Of a DNA stretch of 64,000 nt, positions 8,898 through 17,501 are shown piece after piece. The notes beneath the pieces were generated by a model. The model was given only the letters and a program-made list of their open reading frames with translations. It made no database searches and had not been told where the DNA came from. The first letter of the stretch is position 1, and each line of letters opens with the position of its first letter. Source of the DNA: Prado023 sp963700395. Its GTDB lineage: Bacteria > Actinomycetota > Actinomycetes > S36-B12 > CAIYMF01. The translations under genes were made by a program, and so were the position numbers. The DNA is taken from the NCBI GenBank assembly GCA_963700395.1, contig CAVOXI010000001.1, positions 186,001 to 250,000 on the forward strand, written 5' to 3'.

Positions 8898-9884
8898 ATG
8901 AGTGGTGGCGGCGAACTGATCAGCGACGTGGGGGAGTTCGGCCTGATCACACGGATCGACGCTGCACTCCAGGGACACCCAGCGGCAGGCGTGCACGTGG
9001 GGATCGGCGACGACGCTGCAGTCGTCGGGGTCGTCGGCGGACGTGTCGTGGTGTCCACCGACATGCTCGTGGAGGGGCGGCACTTCCGGCGCGACTGGTC
9101 GACCGCTGCCGACGTGGGGGCCAAGGCCGCGGCCCAGAACCTGATCGACGTGGCGGTCATGGGCGCCCGGACGACGACGCTGGTCGTCGCCCTCGGGCTG
9201 CCCGCGGACCTGCCGGTCGACTGGGTCACCGACTTCTACGCCGGCATGCGGGTCGCGGCCGAGGCCCAGGGCGCCGCCATCGTGGGCGGCGACCTCGTGC
9301 GCAGCGATCGTGTCGTCATCTCGGTGACCGCCATCGGGGAGATGCTCGGGCAGTCCCCTGTCCTGCGTTCCGGGGCCGAGCCCGGGGACGTGGTCGCCGT
9401 CGCGGGACGGCTGGGCTGGGCCGCTGCGGGGCTGTCGATCCTCTCCCGCGGCTTCCGGACCCCACGGGCACTCGTGGACGCCCAACGGCACCCCGAGCCC
9501 CCCTACGCCGCAGCGCAGGCGGCGGCTGCCGGTGGCGCCACCTCGATGATCGACGTCAGCGACGGGCTCGTGGCCGACCTGGGCCACATCGCCCGCGCCT
9601 CGGCGGTGGCCATCGAGATCGACCCGACCCGCCTCGAGGTGGCAGAGCCGGTGGCGTCGGCGGCGGCCGCCTTCAACGCCGACCCGCTCGTCTGGGTGCT
9701 CACCGGCGGTGAGGACCACGCGGTGGCCGCGACCTTCCCGCCCGACATGGACCTGCCGGAGGGCTTCACGGCGATCGGCGTGGTCGCCGACGTCGCCGAC
9801 GTCGAGCTGCTCGACGCGCCCGGCGTGACCGTCGGCGGCCGCGTCCCACGCGGCAGCGGCGGCCACGACCACTTCACGGGGTAG
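8898..9884 (+). CDS. thiL: Thiamine-monophosphate kinase
   Basis: ThiL phosphorylates thiamine monophosphate to the cofactor thiamine diphosphate. The 328-residue protein has the AIR-synthase-like layout: GIGDDAAVV near residue 35, STDMLVEGRHF, NLIDVAVMGA, GGDLVRS, and the C-terminal SMIDVSDGL and LTGGEDHAV. The ATG is chosen because GTGGAGG lies just upstream; an in-frame codon at 8862 lies inside the promoter. The gene is followed by a strong hairpin shared with the convergent rpmB. Confidence 0.93.
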   Translation: MSGGGELISDVGEFGLITRIDAALQGHPAAGVHVGIGDDAAVVGVVGGRVVVSTDMLVEGRHFRRDWSTAADVGAKAAAQNLIDVAVMGARTTTLVVALGLPADLPVDWVTDFYAGMRVAAEAQGAAIVGGDLVRSDRVVISVTAIGEMLGQSPVLRSGAEPGDVVAVAGRLGWAAAGLSILSRGFRTPRALVDAQRHPEPPYAAAQAAAAGGATSMIDVSDGLVADLGHIARASAVAIEIDPTRLEVAEPVASAAAAFNADPLVWVLTGGEDHAVAATFPPDMDLPEGFTAIGVVADVADVELLDAPGVTVGGRVPRGSGGHDHFTG

Positions 9885-9917
9885 CCCTGCCCGGACGTGC
9901 CGGGCCGGGACATGACA

Positions 9918-9949
9918 GGGCCCCGGTCCCACTGGGGGAGCCGGGGCCC
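9918..9949. terminator. Bidirectional hairpin between thiL and rpmB
   Basis: GGGCCCCGG (9918-9926) pairs perfectly with CCGGGGCCC (9941-9949); the loop can pair further. It lies between the two convergent stops and has no U-tract, as is common in actinobacteria. Confidence 0.6.
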
Positions 9950-9964
9950 GGATGCAGCCAGGTC

Positions 9965-10153
9965 TCAGGCGCGCGAGACCTTTCCGGCCTTCAAGCACGA
10001 GGCACACACCTTGACCCGCTTCGGCGTGCCACCCACAACGGTGCGCACCGACTGGATGTTCGGGTTCCAGCGACGCTTGGTCCGCCGGTGGGAGTGCGAG
10101 ATGCTGTGGCCGAAACCGGGTCCCTTGCCGCAGACGTCGCAGTTGGCAGCCAT
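9965..10153 (-). CDS. rpmB: 50S ribosomal protein bL28 (zinc-type)
   Basis: The 62-residue bL28 begins MAANCDVCGKGPGFGH and ends CASCLKAGKVSRA. The CxxC pairs (CDVC, CASC) mark the zinc-ribbon form rather than the zinc-free paralogue induced on zinc starvation. It is a structural protein of the large subunit. The gene is monocistronic on the minus strand, between convergent thiL and divergent fakA. Confidence 0.96.
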   Translation of the reverse strand: MAANCDVCGKGPGFGHSISHSHRRTKRRWNPNIQSVRTVVGGTPKRVKVCASCLKAGKVSRA

Positions 10154-10289
10154 AGTCGTACTCCAGTTCCGATGGGGGCAGGCCTGAACGGCCCGAGTGA
10201 TACGGCAGCAAGGATATCCGAATCGGCGAGCAGCACCCAAATCGCCGTCGGCAGGTGCCCGCCGACCGCGTGGCGCGAGGTCGGGCCAC

Positions 10290-10295
10290 TAGCCT
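10290..10295 (+). promoter_or_regulatory. -10 element (TAGCCT) for fakA
   Basis: TAGCCT lies 24 nt upstream of the ATG, and a full Shine-Dalgarno (AGGAGGG, 10311-10317) follows, so this transcript would carry a short leader, unlike most promoters here. Confidence 0.4.
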
Positions 10296-10319
10296 TGGGG
10301 CCGAGCGGACAGGAGGGCC

Positions 10320-11942
10320 ATGCGCACGATTCTCGACTCTGAGGCGCTGACGGGGTGGGCCGCGCTGGCCCTGGACAGCATGAAGACCCACCGTCGCGCC
10401 ATCGACGCCCTCAACGTCTTCCCCGTGCCCGACGGCGACACCGGCACCAACATGTACCTGACGCTGGAGGCCGGCGTCGCGGCCATGCTGGCCGTCGAGG
10501 ACGACCTTGCGGCGCCGGGGAACGCCCGCCTGGCGGCACTGGCCCGGGGCATGCTGCTCGGCGCCCGCGGCAACTCGGGGGTGATCATGTCCGAGCTCCT
10601 GCGCGGGATCGCCGCGACCCGGGCAGCCGACCTCGACCGGCCCATGGACGGATCATGGCTGGCCGACGCGCTCACGCGGGCCTCCTCGGCCGCCTTCAGC
10701 GCCGTGTCCAACCCCAAGGAGGGCACGGTCCTCACGGTCGCCCGGGCTGCTGCGGCGGCGGCCACCGAGATCGCCGAGGAGACCGACGGAGACCTGCAGG
10801 CGGTGACCCAGGCCGCTGCCGAGGCCGCGCGCACGGCCCTGGCCGCGACGACAGGCCAGCTCGAGGCCCTGCGCCGCGCGGGTGTGGTGGACGCCGGCGG
10901 CCGTGGCTACGTGGTGCTCACCGACGCCCTCCTCGAGATGGTCACCGGGGTCCACCGCGAGCTGCCCGAGTTCGCCCGCCTCGCACCGGAGCCGGACTCG
11001 CTGGCCGACCCCGAGCACATGCTGCACGGCTACGGGGGGCCGGCGTACGAGGTGATGTACCTGCTCGACGCGCCTGACGACGCCATCCCGGGCTTCAAGA
11101 CCCGGTTGGCCGGGCTGGGGGACTCGCTGGTGGTCGTGGGCGGGGACCAGCTCTGGAACATCCACGTGCACGTCGACGACGCGGGTGCTGCGGTCGAGGC
11201 TGCGCTGGGCGTCGGCGTCCCGCACCGGATCCGGATCACCTACCTCGCCGCCGTCGTCGACGCCGGGGGCGAGCCGCAGGGCCGGGCGCTGGTGGTCGTG
11301 GCGCACGGTGCTGGCGTGGCGGACCTGCTCGAGGCCAGCGGCGTGACCGTCGTGCGCGCCCCGGAGCTGGGCCGGCCCTCGACCGCGGAGATGCTCGCCG
11401 GGATCGAGGCCACGGGTGCCCACGAGGTCGTCCTCCTCCCCGGTGACAAGGACTCCCGGCCCGTGGCCGAGGCTGCGGGCATCGCTGCGCGCGACAGCGG
11501 GCACAGGGTCGCGGTCATCCCCACGAGGTCCATCGTCCAGTCGCTGGCCGCCGTGGCGGTGCACGACCCCACCGAGGCCTTCGATGACGACGTGGTGAGC
11601 ATGAGCCGCGCCTCGTCGTCCACGCAGTACGCCGGGCTGACCACGGCGAGCAGGGCTGCGGTCACCACGGCCGGCACGTGCAAGGTCGGTGACGAGCTCG
11701 GCCTCATCGCCGGTGACATCCTCGAGATCGGCTCCGACGTGCAGCAGGTGGCCCACGCTGTGCTCGGCCGGATGCTCGCGCGCGGTGGGTGCGAGCTGGT
11801 GACGATCGTGCTCGGCGCGGATGCCCCGCCGGACCTGCTCGACGGCATCGAGCGCTGGGTGGAGAGCAACCACCCGGAGGTCGAGGTGGTCGGCTACGAG
11901 GGTGGGCAGCCCCGCTGGCACGCGATCATCGGCGTGGAGTAG
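10320..11942 (+). CDS. fakA: DAK2-domain fatty acid kinase FakA-like protein
   Basis: The 540-residue protein has an N-terminal DAK2 ATP-binding domain with NVFPVPDGDTGTNM (about residues 35-48) and ARGNSGVIMSELLRG, a linker with GVVDAGGRG, and a C-terminal FakA-type domain. In Firmicutes FakA phosphorylates fatty acids held by a FakB carrier; in actinobacteria the role is less clear, and no fakB is in the window. The ATG follows AGGAGGG. The stop is 3 bp before recG, a pairing widely conserved. Confidence 0.9.
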   Translation: MRTILDSEALTGWAALALDSMKTHRRAIDALNVFPVPDGDTGTNMYLTLEAGVAAMLAVEDDLAAPGNARLAALARGMLLGARGNSGVIMSELLRGIAATRAADLDRPMDGSWLADALTRASSAAFSAVSNPKEGTVLTVARAAAAAATEIAEETDGDLQAVTQAAAEAARTALAATTGQLEALRRAGVVDAGGRGYVVLTDALLEMVTGVHRELPEFARLAPEPDSLADPEHMLHGYGGPAYEVMYLLDAPDDAIPGFKTRLAGLGDSLVVVGGDQLWNIHVHVDDAGAAVEAALGVGVPHRIRITYLAAVVDAGGEPQGRALVVVAHGAGVADLLEASGVTVVRAPELGRPSTAEMLAGIEATGAHEVVLLPGDKDSRPVAEAAGIAARDSGHRVAVIPTRSIVQSLAAVAVHDPTEAFDDDVVSMSRASSSTQYAGLTTASRAAVTTAGTCKVGDELGLIAGDILEIGSDVQQVAHAVLGRMLARGGCELVTIVLGADAPPDLLDGIERWVESNHPEVEVVGYEGGQPRWHAIIGVE

Positions 11943-11945
11943 CCG

Positions 11946-14162
11946 GTGCCTGATCTGGTCGGAGTCGTCGGCGGCAAGTCGGCCAAGGCCCTGGGCGCCC
12001 TGGGCATCACCACCCTCGAGGAGCTCCTTGCGCACTATCCACGCCGCTACGCAGAGCGCGGGGAGCTCACCGACCTCGCCTCCCTGACGGTCGGCGAGCA
12101 GGTCACGGTCCTGGCTCGGGTCGCGTCGGCGAAGTCCCGCCCGTTGCCGTCGAAGCCGGGGCAGAGGCGTCGGCGCAGCATCACCGAGGCGGTGGTCACC
12201 GACGGGACCGGGGAGCTGACGCTCACCTTCTTCAACCAGGACTGGATCGAGAAGAAGTTCCGGGTCGGGCGCCTGGGGCTCTTCGCGGGAACCGTCGGCG
12301 TCTTCAACGGCCGGCGCCAGCTGCTGCACCCCGAGCACGAGTTCGTCGATGAGGAAGCCGCCGACGAGGCGGCCGCGGACTACGCGGGTCGGCTGATCGC
12401 CGTGTACCCGGCGACCGAGAAGGTCAACAGCTGGACCATCGCCCGGATCGTGCGGATGGCGCTGCCCGAGGCGGCGACCTGGCCCGACCCGCTCGACGAC
12501 GACCTGCGCGAGCGGGTGGGCGTGATCGACCTTCCCACGGCCCTGCACTGGGTCCATCGGCCGGTCGACCGGGCCCAGGCGCGGCGCGCGGTCGAGCGGC
12601 TGCGCTGGGATGAGGCGTTCGGTGTGCAGGTCGTCCTGGCCCAGCGGCGCGCAGCGATCACCGCCGCGCCGGCGGTCCCGAGGCCGGGTCGCAGCGGGGG
12701 CCTGCGTGACGAGTTCGACGCCGGGCTCCCGTTCACCCTGACCGACGGGCAGCTCGAGGTGGCCGAGGTGATCGACGAGGAGATCGCCGGCAGCCACCCC
12801 ATGCACCGGTTGCTCCAGGGGGAGGTCGGCTCGGGCAAGACCGTGGTGGCGCTGCGGGCGATGCTCCGCGTCGTCGACTCCGGCGGGCAGGCCGCGCTGC
12901 TCGCGCCCACCGAGGTGCTGGCCGCGCAGCACGCCCGCAGCATCGCTGCGCTGCTGGGTCCGCTGGCCCAGGGCGGGATGCTCGGGGGGCGTGCGGACGC
13001 CACCCGGATCGCCCTGGTGACCGGCTCACAGGCGGCCGCGGCACGCAGGTCGGCCCTGCTGGACGCGGCAGGCGGAGCGGCGGGCATCGTCGTCGGGACC
13101 CACGCCCTCCTCGAGGAGCGGGTGCAGTTCGCCGACCTCGGGCTGGTGGTCGTCGACGAGCAGCACCGGTTCGGCGTCGAGCAGCGCGCTGCGCTGGCGG
13201 CCAAGACGGGGGAGTCGACACGTCCGCACACCCTGGTGATGACCGCCACGCCGATCCCGCGGACGGTGGCGATGACCGTGTTCGGCGACCTCGAGACCTC
13301 CACGCTCCGCGAGCTGCCCGCGGGTCGCCAGCCGCTGGTGACCCATGTGGTGCCCTCCGTGGAGCGCCCCGACTTCCTGGCACGTGCCTGGCAGCGGGCG
13401 CGGGAGGAGGTCGCGGCGGGACGGCAGGTGTACGTGGTGTGCCCGCGGATCGAGGCGGGGGTGGCCGAGGCCGACGGGGAGCCCGCGCTGCGGGACCCCG
13501 CCGAGGGTGAGTCGGGTGCGGGCGGGGGAGCGGCACGGGCGGGGGCCGCCGTGGAGTCGGTCCTGCCCGAGCTTCGCACCGGAGCCCTCTCGGGGCTGCG
13601 GCTGGCGGCCCTGACGGGGCGGATGACCGCCGCGGAGAAGGACGACGTGATGGCGCGGTTCGCCGACCCCGCGCGCGCCGACGGGATCGACGTCCTGGTC
13701 GCCACGACCGTCATCGAGGTCGGGGTGGACATCCCCAACGCGACCCTGATGATCGTGCTGGACGCGGACAGGTTCGGCGTGTCCCAGCTGCACCAGCTGC
13801 GTGGCCGGGTCGGGCGGGGGAGCCACGCCGGGCTGTGCCTGCTCGTGTCCGAGTCCCCGGAGGGGACCGATGCCCGGGAGCGCCTGGCCGCCGTGGCCGC
13901 CACCAGCGACGGGTTCGAGCTCTCGCGCTACGACCTCGCCGCCCGACGGGAGGGCGACGTCCTCGGCGCCGCCCAGTCGGGCTCGCGTCGGTCGCTGCGC
14001 CTGCTGTCCGTGCTGGACCACGAGGACGTCATCCTGCGCGCCCGCGAGGAGGCCACCCGGCTGGTCGAGGCGGACCCCGACCTTGCCGGGCACCCGGTCC
14101 TGGCACGCACCCTCGCCCGCGAGTTCGACCCCGAGCACGCGGAGTACCTGGAGAAGACGTGA
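11946..14162 (+). CDS. recG: ATP-dependent DNA helicase RecG
   Basis: RecG reverses stalled replication forks and branch-migrates Holliday junctions. The 738-residue protein has the N-terminal wedge/OB region (about 55-150), Walker A GEVGSGKT (about residue 292), motif II in the RecG form DEQHRFG (about 403), motif III MTATPIPRT and C-terminal motifs with GRVGRGSHAGLC. An Ala/Gly-rich insertion (about residues 500-530) separates parts of the second helicase domain. Start is a GTG 3 bp after fakA. Confidence 0.95.
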   Translation: MPDLVGVVGGKSAKALGALGITTLEELLAHYPRRYAERGELTDLASLTVGEQVTVLARVASAKSRPLPSKPGQRRRRSITEAVVTDGTGELTLTFFNQDWIEKKFRVGRLGLFAGTVGVFNGRRQLLHPEHEFVDEEAADEAAADYAGRLIAVYPATEKVNSWTIARIVRMALPEAATWPDPLDDDLRERVGVIDLPTALHWVHRPVDRAQARRAVERLRWDEAFGVQVVLAQRRAAITAAPAVPRPGRSGGLRDEFDAGLPFTLTDGQLEVAEVIDEEIAGSHPMHRLLQGEVGSGKTVVALRAMLRVVDSGGQAALLAPTEVLAAQHARSIAALLGPLAQGGMLGGRADATRIALVTGSQAAAARRSALLDAAGGAAGIVVGTHALLEERVQFADLGLVVVDEQHRFGVEQRAALAAKTGESTRPHTLVMTATPIPRTVAMTVFGDLETSTLRELPAGRQPLVTHVVPSVERPDFLARAWQRAREEVAAGRQVYVVCPRIEAGVAEADGEPALRDPAEGESGAGGGAARAGAAVESVLPELRTGALSGLRLAALTGRMTAAEKDDVMARFADPARADGIDVLVATTVIEVGVDIPNATLMIVLDADRFGVSQLHQLRGRVGRGSHAGLCLLVSESPEGTDARERLAAVAATSDGFELSRYDLAARREGDVLGAAQSGSRRSLRLLSVLDHEDVILRAREEATRLVEADPDLAGHPVLARTLAREFDPEHAEYLEKT

Positions 14163-14197
14163 GCCGGCGCTGGGGTGAGCCAACCGCGCAGCCCCGC

Positions 14198-14203
14198 TAG
14201 GGT
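14198..14203 (+). promoter_or_regulatory. -10 element (TAGGGT), leaderless promoter of the NYN gene
   Basis: TAGGGT is followed by 6 nt and the ATG at 14210; there is no Shine-Dalgarno. The gene therefore has its own promoter despite lying 47 bp behind recG. Confidence 0.5.
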
Positions 14204-14209
14204 CGGGGC

Positions 14210-14767
14210 ATGGCAGTCGGTCGGAACACCTACCTGCTCGTCGACGGGGAGAACATCGACGCGACCCTGGGCAACATCCTCGGCCACCGACCCAGTCCGG
14301 ACGAGCGCCCGCGATGGGACCGGCTGCTGACCTTCCTCGAGCAGCGTTGGGACCAGCCCGTCACCGGGCTGTTCTTCCTGGTCGCCAACGGCGAGCTGCC
14401 CCACGCGTTCGTCCAGGCGCTGCTGGCCCTCGGCTTCCGGCCCGTGGCGCTGTCCGGGGCGTCCAACGAGAAGGTGGTGGACATCGCGATCCAGCGGACC
14501 CTGGAGGCGCTCGTCGGCCGATCCGGTGATGTCGTCCTGGCCAGCCACGACGGTGACTTCCTGCCGCAGCTGGAACGGGTCTGTGACGGTCGCAGGGTGG
14601 CTGCGATCGGCTTCCCGGAGTTCCGCAACCGCGGGTTCCTGGCGCTGGCGAACCAGGGGCTGGAGTTCCTCGACCTCGAGCATGACGCCAAGGCCTTCAA
14701 CGTCCGCCTGCCGCGCGTGCGGATCATCCCGATCGACGAGTTCGACCCGCTGGAGTTCCTCCTCTGA
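14210..14767 (+). CDS. NYN-domain (PIN-like) putative ribonuclease
   Basis: The 185-residue protein is essentially one NYN domain of the LabA/DUF88 type. The first acidic site is LLVDGENID (residues 8-16). A central SNEKVVDIAIQRTLE supplies a second aspartate, and VVLASHDGDFLPQLE a third, the three-aspartate metal site of PIN-like nucleases. RNA cleavage is predicted from the family. The target is unknown. It stands alone between recG and rsmD and is followed by a perfect inverted repeat. Confidence 0.78.
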   Translation: MAVGRNTYLLVDGENIDATLGNILGHRPSPDERPRWDRLLTFLEQRWDQPVTGLFFLVANGELPHAFVQALLALGFRPVALSGASNEKVVDIAIQRTLEALVGRSGDVVLASHDGDFLPQLERVCDGRRVAAIGFPEFRNRGFLALANQGLEFLDLEHDAKAFNVRLPRVRIIPIDEFDPLEFLL

Positions 14768-14819
14768 TCGCTCGGACCGGGATCCGTCCCTGCAGTCCGT
14801 TCCCGGCCTCCAGCCCGCG

Positions 14820-14864
14820 TGTGCTGACGATTCCGACCGCTGGAGGGTCGGAATCGTCAGCACA
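14820..14864. repeat. Perfect 19-bp inverted repeat downstream of the NYN gene
   Basis: The arms at 14820-14838 and 14846-14864 are exact reverse complements around a 7-nt loop (GCTGGAG). It lies 53 bp after the NYN stop and may be a terminator, although no T-run follows and the arms are less G/C-rich than other hairpins here. Confidence 0.85.
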
Positions 14865-14981
14865 GCCCCGACCAGGGCGGCCGCGGAGTCGTTCACCACC
14901 ACGCAGAGCGACAGTCCCACAGCGGCCGCACAGGTGAAGCCCGGCGGCGGCCCACCGGCCACCGCCTCGCGCTCTCCATGC

Positions 14982-14987
14982 CACGAT
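14982..14987 (+). promoter_or_regulatory. -10-like element (CACGAT) for rsmD
   Basis: CACGAT is followed by 7 nt and the GTG at 14995, which fits a leaderless start. The match to TANNNT is weaker than at other genes. Confidence 0.35.
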
Positions 14988-14994
14988 GGGCCCC

Positions 14995-15564
14995 GTGACC
15001 AGGATCATCGCGGGGGCGGCGCGCGGTCGCCGGATCGCGGTTCCCCCGGGCGGGGCGCGCCCGACCACCGACAGGGTCCGCGAGTCCCTGTTCGCCTCCC
15101 TCGACCATCTGCTCGGTGGTTTCGTGGGTGCCCGGGTGCTGGACCTGTTCGCGGGATCCGGGGCCCTGGGCCTGGAGTCGGCCAGCCGCGGGGCGGCGGC
15201 CGTCGTGCTCGTGGAGCGCGATCGACCGAGTGCCGCTGTTGCCCGCGCCAACGCCGAGGTCGTCGGCGTGCCCGGCGTCCGCGTCGTCGCCGCGTCGGTC
15301 AGCGCGCACCTGGCGGGCACGCCCGAACCGTTCGACCTCGTGCTCGCGGACCCGCCGTACGCGATGGGGGCACCGGAGGTGGAGGCCGTCCTGGCCGTGC
15401 TGAGCCAGGGATGGCTGGCCCCCGAGGCGGTCGTGGTGGTGGAGAGGGCCACGCGTGGCGGTGAGTTCGCCTGGCCGACGGGCATCGTGGCGTTGCGGCA
15501 GAGGGCCTATGGGGCGACCACCCTTTGGTACGGTCAGTCCGCGTCCGATGGAGAGGTCCGATGA
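14995..15564 (+). CDS. rsmD: 16S rRNA (guanine966-N2)-methyltransferase RsmD
   Basis: RsmD uses S-adenosylmethionine to methylate G966 of 16S rRNA. The start TRIIAGAARGRR, the motif LDLFAGSGALGLESASRGA (SAM motif I) and the catalytic VLADPPYA (DPPY, motif IV) are all present in about 189 residues. I take the GTG at 14995 because the family begins (M)TRIIAG and the promoter spacing fits; an ATG at 14986 is the alternative. It overlaps coaD by four bases, a conserved pair. Confidence 0.92.
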   Translation: MTRIIAGAARGRRIAVPPGGARPTTDRVRESLFASLDHLLGGFVGARVLDLFAGSGALGLESASRGAAAVVLVERDRPSAAVARANAEVVGVPGVRVVAASVSAHLAGTPEPFDLVLADPPYAMGAPEVEAVLAVLSQGWLAPEAVVVVERATRGGEFAWPTGIVALRQRAYGATTLWYGQSASDGEVR

Positions 15565-16043
15565 TGCGCAGAGCGGTTTGCCCTGGATCCTTCGATCCGG
15601 TGACCAACGGACACATCGATGTCTTCATGCGCGCGGCGGCGCTGTTCGACGAGGTGACGGTCGGCGTCCTGGTGAACAAGAAGAAGACCTCGATGTTCAC
15701 CATCGAGGAGCGGATCGACCTCCTGGGCGCCGAGTTGGCCCACGTCCCGAACATCCGGATCGACAGCTTCCACGGGCTGCTGGTCGACTACTGCCGGGAC
15801 AACGGGATCATCGCCATCGTCAAGGGCCTGCGCGCGATCACCGACTTCGACTACGAGCTGCAGATGGCCCAGATGAACTTCGGCCTGGCGGGCATCGAGA
15901 CGTTGTTCATCTCCACCAATCCGCTCTACTCGTACCTGTCGTCCTCGCTGGTCAAGGAGGTCGCGACGTATGGTGGGGACGTCAGCGGACTGATCCCTGA
16001 AAGGGTCCACGCGGCCCTCCAGGCCAAGTTGTCCGCCAACTGA
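15561..16043 (+). CDS. coaD: Phosphopantetheine adenylyltransferase
   Basis: CoaD transfers AMP to 4'-phosphopantetheine, the penultimate step of coenzyme A synthesis. The 160-residue protein has the nucleotidyltransferase motif PGSFDPVTNGH (residues 8-18), VKGLRAITDFDYE and a STNPLYSYLSSSLVKE segment in place of the usual ISSTxVRE motif. Two adjacent ATGs are possible; the first overlaps the rsmD stop, and GAGAGG precedes both. Confidence 0.95.
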   Translation: MMRRAVCPGSFDPVTNGHIDVFMRAAALFDEVTVGVLVNKKKTSMFTIEERIDLLGAELAHVPNIRIDSFHGLLVDYCRDNGIIAIVKGLRAITDFDYELQMAQMNFGLAGIETLFISTNPLYSYLSSSLVKEVATYGGDVSGLIPERVHAALQAKLSAN

Positions 16044-16056
16044 TCCGAGGAGTGGA

Positions 16057-16641
16057 ATGACGCAGGACCCGGTCGCGGCCGCGGACCCCCGTACTGCCGA
16101 CGTGTACACGGTGCTCGACGACCTGTCCGACATCGTCGAGGCGGCCCGAGCCATGCCGATGTCCGACAGGTGCGTCGTGAACCGCAACGAGGTGCTCGAC
16201 CTCCTCGACGCGATCCGGCGGATGCTGCCCACCTCCGTGCAGGAGGCCGAGGAGCTGCTCGCCGACCGTGTCGGCGTCGTCGAGGAGGGCTTCCGCGAGG
16301 CAGAGCGGATGGTCACCGAGGCCAATCGCGAGGTGGAGCGGATGCTGGCCGAGGGCACCCGCGAGGCGCAGGCGATCATCGACCAGGCCGCGGCCCAGCA
16401 GGCGCACATGGTCAGCACGCACGAGGTGACCCGCGCCGCCCTGGCCGAGGCCGACGCGATCCGCGCCCAGGGACTGGCCGAGACCGAGGCGATGCGCCAC
16501 GAGATCGACCAGTACGTCGAGGACAAGTTCGCCGCCTTCGAGGCCAGCCTGACCAAGACCCTGACGGCCGTGCAGAAGGGCCGCGACCGCATCCGCGAGC
16601 GCTACACGTACAACCCCGCCGAGGGCGGCCGCGACCGGTAG
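16057..16641 (+). CDS. sepIVA: SepIVA/DivIVA-like coiled-coil septation protein
   Basis: The 194-residue protein has VYTVLDDLSDIVEAARAMPMS near the start, then a long Glu/Ala-rich coiled coil (about 55-185). Its position between coaD and the DUF177-rpmF-rnc cluster matches mycobacterial SepIVA (Rv2927c), an essential divisome and peptidoglycan-regulating protein of the DivIVA group. No membrane segment is seen. A GAGGAGTGG Shine-Dalgarno precedes the ATG. It is shorter than the mycobacterial protein as I recall it, mostly in the tail. Confidence 0.75.
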   Translation: MTQDPVAAADPRTADVYTVLDDLSDIVEAARAMPMSDRCVVNRNEVLDLLDAIRRMLPTSVQEAEELLADRVGVVEEGFREAERMVTEANREVERMLAEGTREAQAIIDQAAAQQAHMVSTHEVTRAALAEADAIRAQGLAETEAMRHEIDQYVEDKFAAFEASLTKTLTAVQKGRDRIRERYTYNPAEGGRDR

Positions 16642-16718
16642 GCAGGTCAGGGGTCCGGGCGGGGTCCCGAGCGGCAGTGGCAAGATCGCAGCATTTCCTC
16701 CCCTGACCGCGGCTGCGG

Positions 16719-16724
16719 TATCCT
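16719..16724 (+). promoter_or_regulatory. -10 element (TATCCT) of the DUF177-rpmF-rnc-mutM operon
   Basis: TATCCT is followed by 6 nt and the GTG at 16731, the leaderless spacing seen elsewhere in the window. Confidence 0.45.
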
Positions 16725-16730
16725 GCTCCG

Positions 16731-17315
16731 GTGGCCCTCACGCCGAGGGCCATACGTGTGATGCCATCGGGAAGGTCCATGTCCAACCTCGATCCTCGCG
16801 ACCCCCTGGTCTTCGATATCCGGGACCTGGGTCGCCGTGCAGGGTCGATGATGGAGGTGGACCGCACGGTCCCCGCACCCGCCGACCTCGGCGGTGGCGT
16901 GGCCGTGGTGCAGCCCGGCTCCGACATGGGGCTGGTCCTGCGCTTCGAAGCGGTGGTGGAGGGTGTGCTCGTCTCGGGGACCGCGTCGGTCACCGTGAGT
17001 GGTGAGTGCGCACGATGCCTGGACCCGGTGTCCTGGGACCAGACCGTGTCGCTGACCGAGCTCTACCTCCACGAGCCGGGGCCCGAGGAGGAGGAGCTGC
17101 CCGTCCTGGACGGGGACTTCCTCGACCTTGACCCGGTCGTGCGCGACGCTGTGGTGCTGGCCCTCCCGCTGGCCCCGCTGTGCCGGGCCGACTGCCCCGG
17201 ACTGTGCGTGGAGTGCGGTGCCCGGCTTGCCGAGGACCCCACGCACACCCATGACCGGATCGACCCCCGGTGGGCTGGCCTCGCCGGACTGGAAACGACT
17301 GAGAAGGAAGACTGA
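16731..17315 (+). CDS. YceD-family (DUF177) protein
   Basis: The 194-residue protein has the DUF177 core: LVFDIRDLGRRAG, a cysteine pair in GECARCLDP and a second in CPGLCVECG. The family is linked to rRNA maturation and almost always precedes rpmF. The GTG at 16731 fits the promoter; an ATG at 16779 after GGGAAGG is a reasonable alternative and would give a 178-residue protein beginning at the family's usual N-terminus. The rpmF start follows one base after the stop. Confidence 0.88.
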   Translation: MALTPRAIRVMPSGRSMSNLDPRDPLVFDIRDLGRRAGSMMEVDRTVPAPADLGGGVAVVQPGSDMGLVLRFEAVVEGVLVSGTASVTVSGECARCLDPVSWDQTVSLTELYLHEPGPEEEELPVLDGDFLDLDPVVRDAVVLALPLAPLCRADCPGLCVECGARLAEDPTHTHDRIDPRWAGLAGLETTEKED

Positions 17316-17316
17316 C

Positions 17317-17490
17317 GTGGCTGTTCCGAAGCGGAAGATGTCCCGCTCCAACACGCGCGCCCGCCGTTCGCAGTGGAAGGCGGCACCGATCACCCTCGTG
17401 ACCTGCGACCGCTGCCGCGCGCAGAAGCTGCCGCACACCGCGTGCCCCACGTGCGGCACCTACGCCAAGCGGCAAGTCCTCGACGTCTGA
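17317..17490 (+). CDS. rpmF: 50S ribosomal protein bL32
   Basis: The 57-residue bL32 begins VAVPKRKMSRSNTRARRS and has the zinc pairs CDRC and CPTC. It starts at a GTG with GAAGGAAG upstream, one base after the DUF177 gene, the standard pairing. Confidence 0.95.
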   Translation: MAVPKRKMSRSNTRARRSQWKAAPITLVTCDRCRAQKLPHTACPTCGTYAKRQVLDV

Positions 17491-17501
17491 TCGCGTCGCC
17501 G

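Noticed and set aside
10653..12932. Long minus-strand open frame opposite fakA and recG
   Set aside because: Composition is His/Arg/Gly-rich antisense of two well-supported genes with no domain of its own.
16645..16708. GGTCAGGGG / CCCCTGACC inverted repeat between sepIVA and the DUF177 gene
   Set aside because: Arms are 9 bp but 46 nt apart; too long a loop for a confident terminator.
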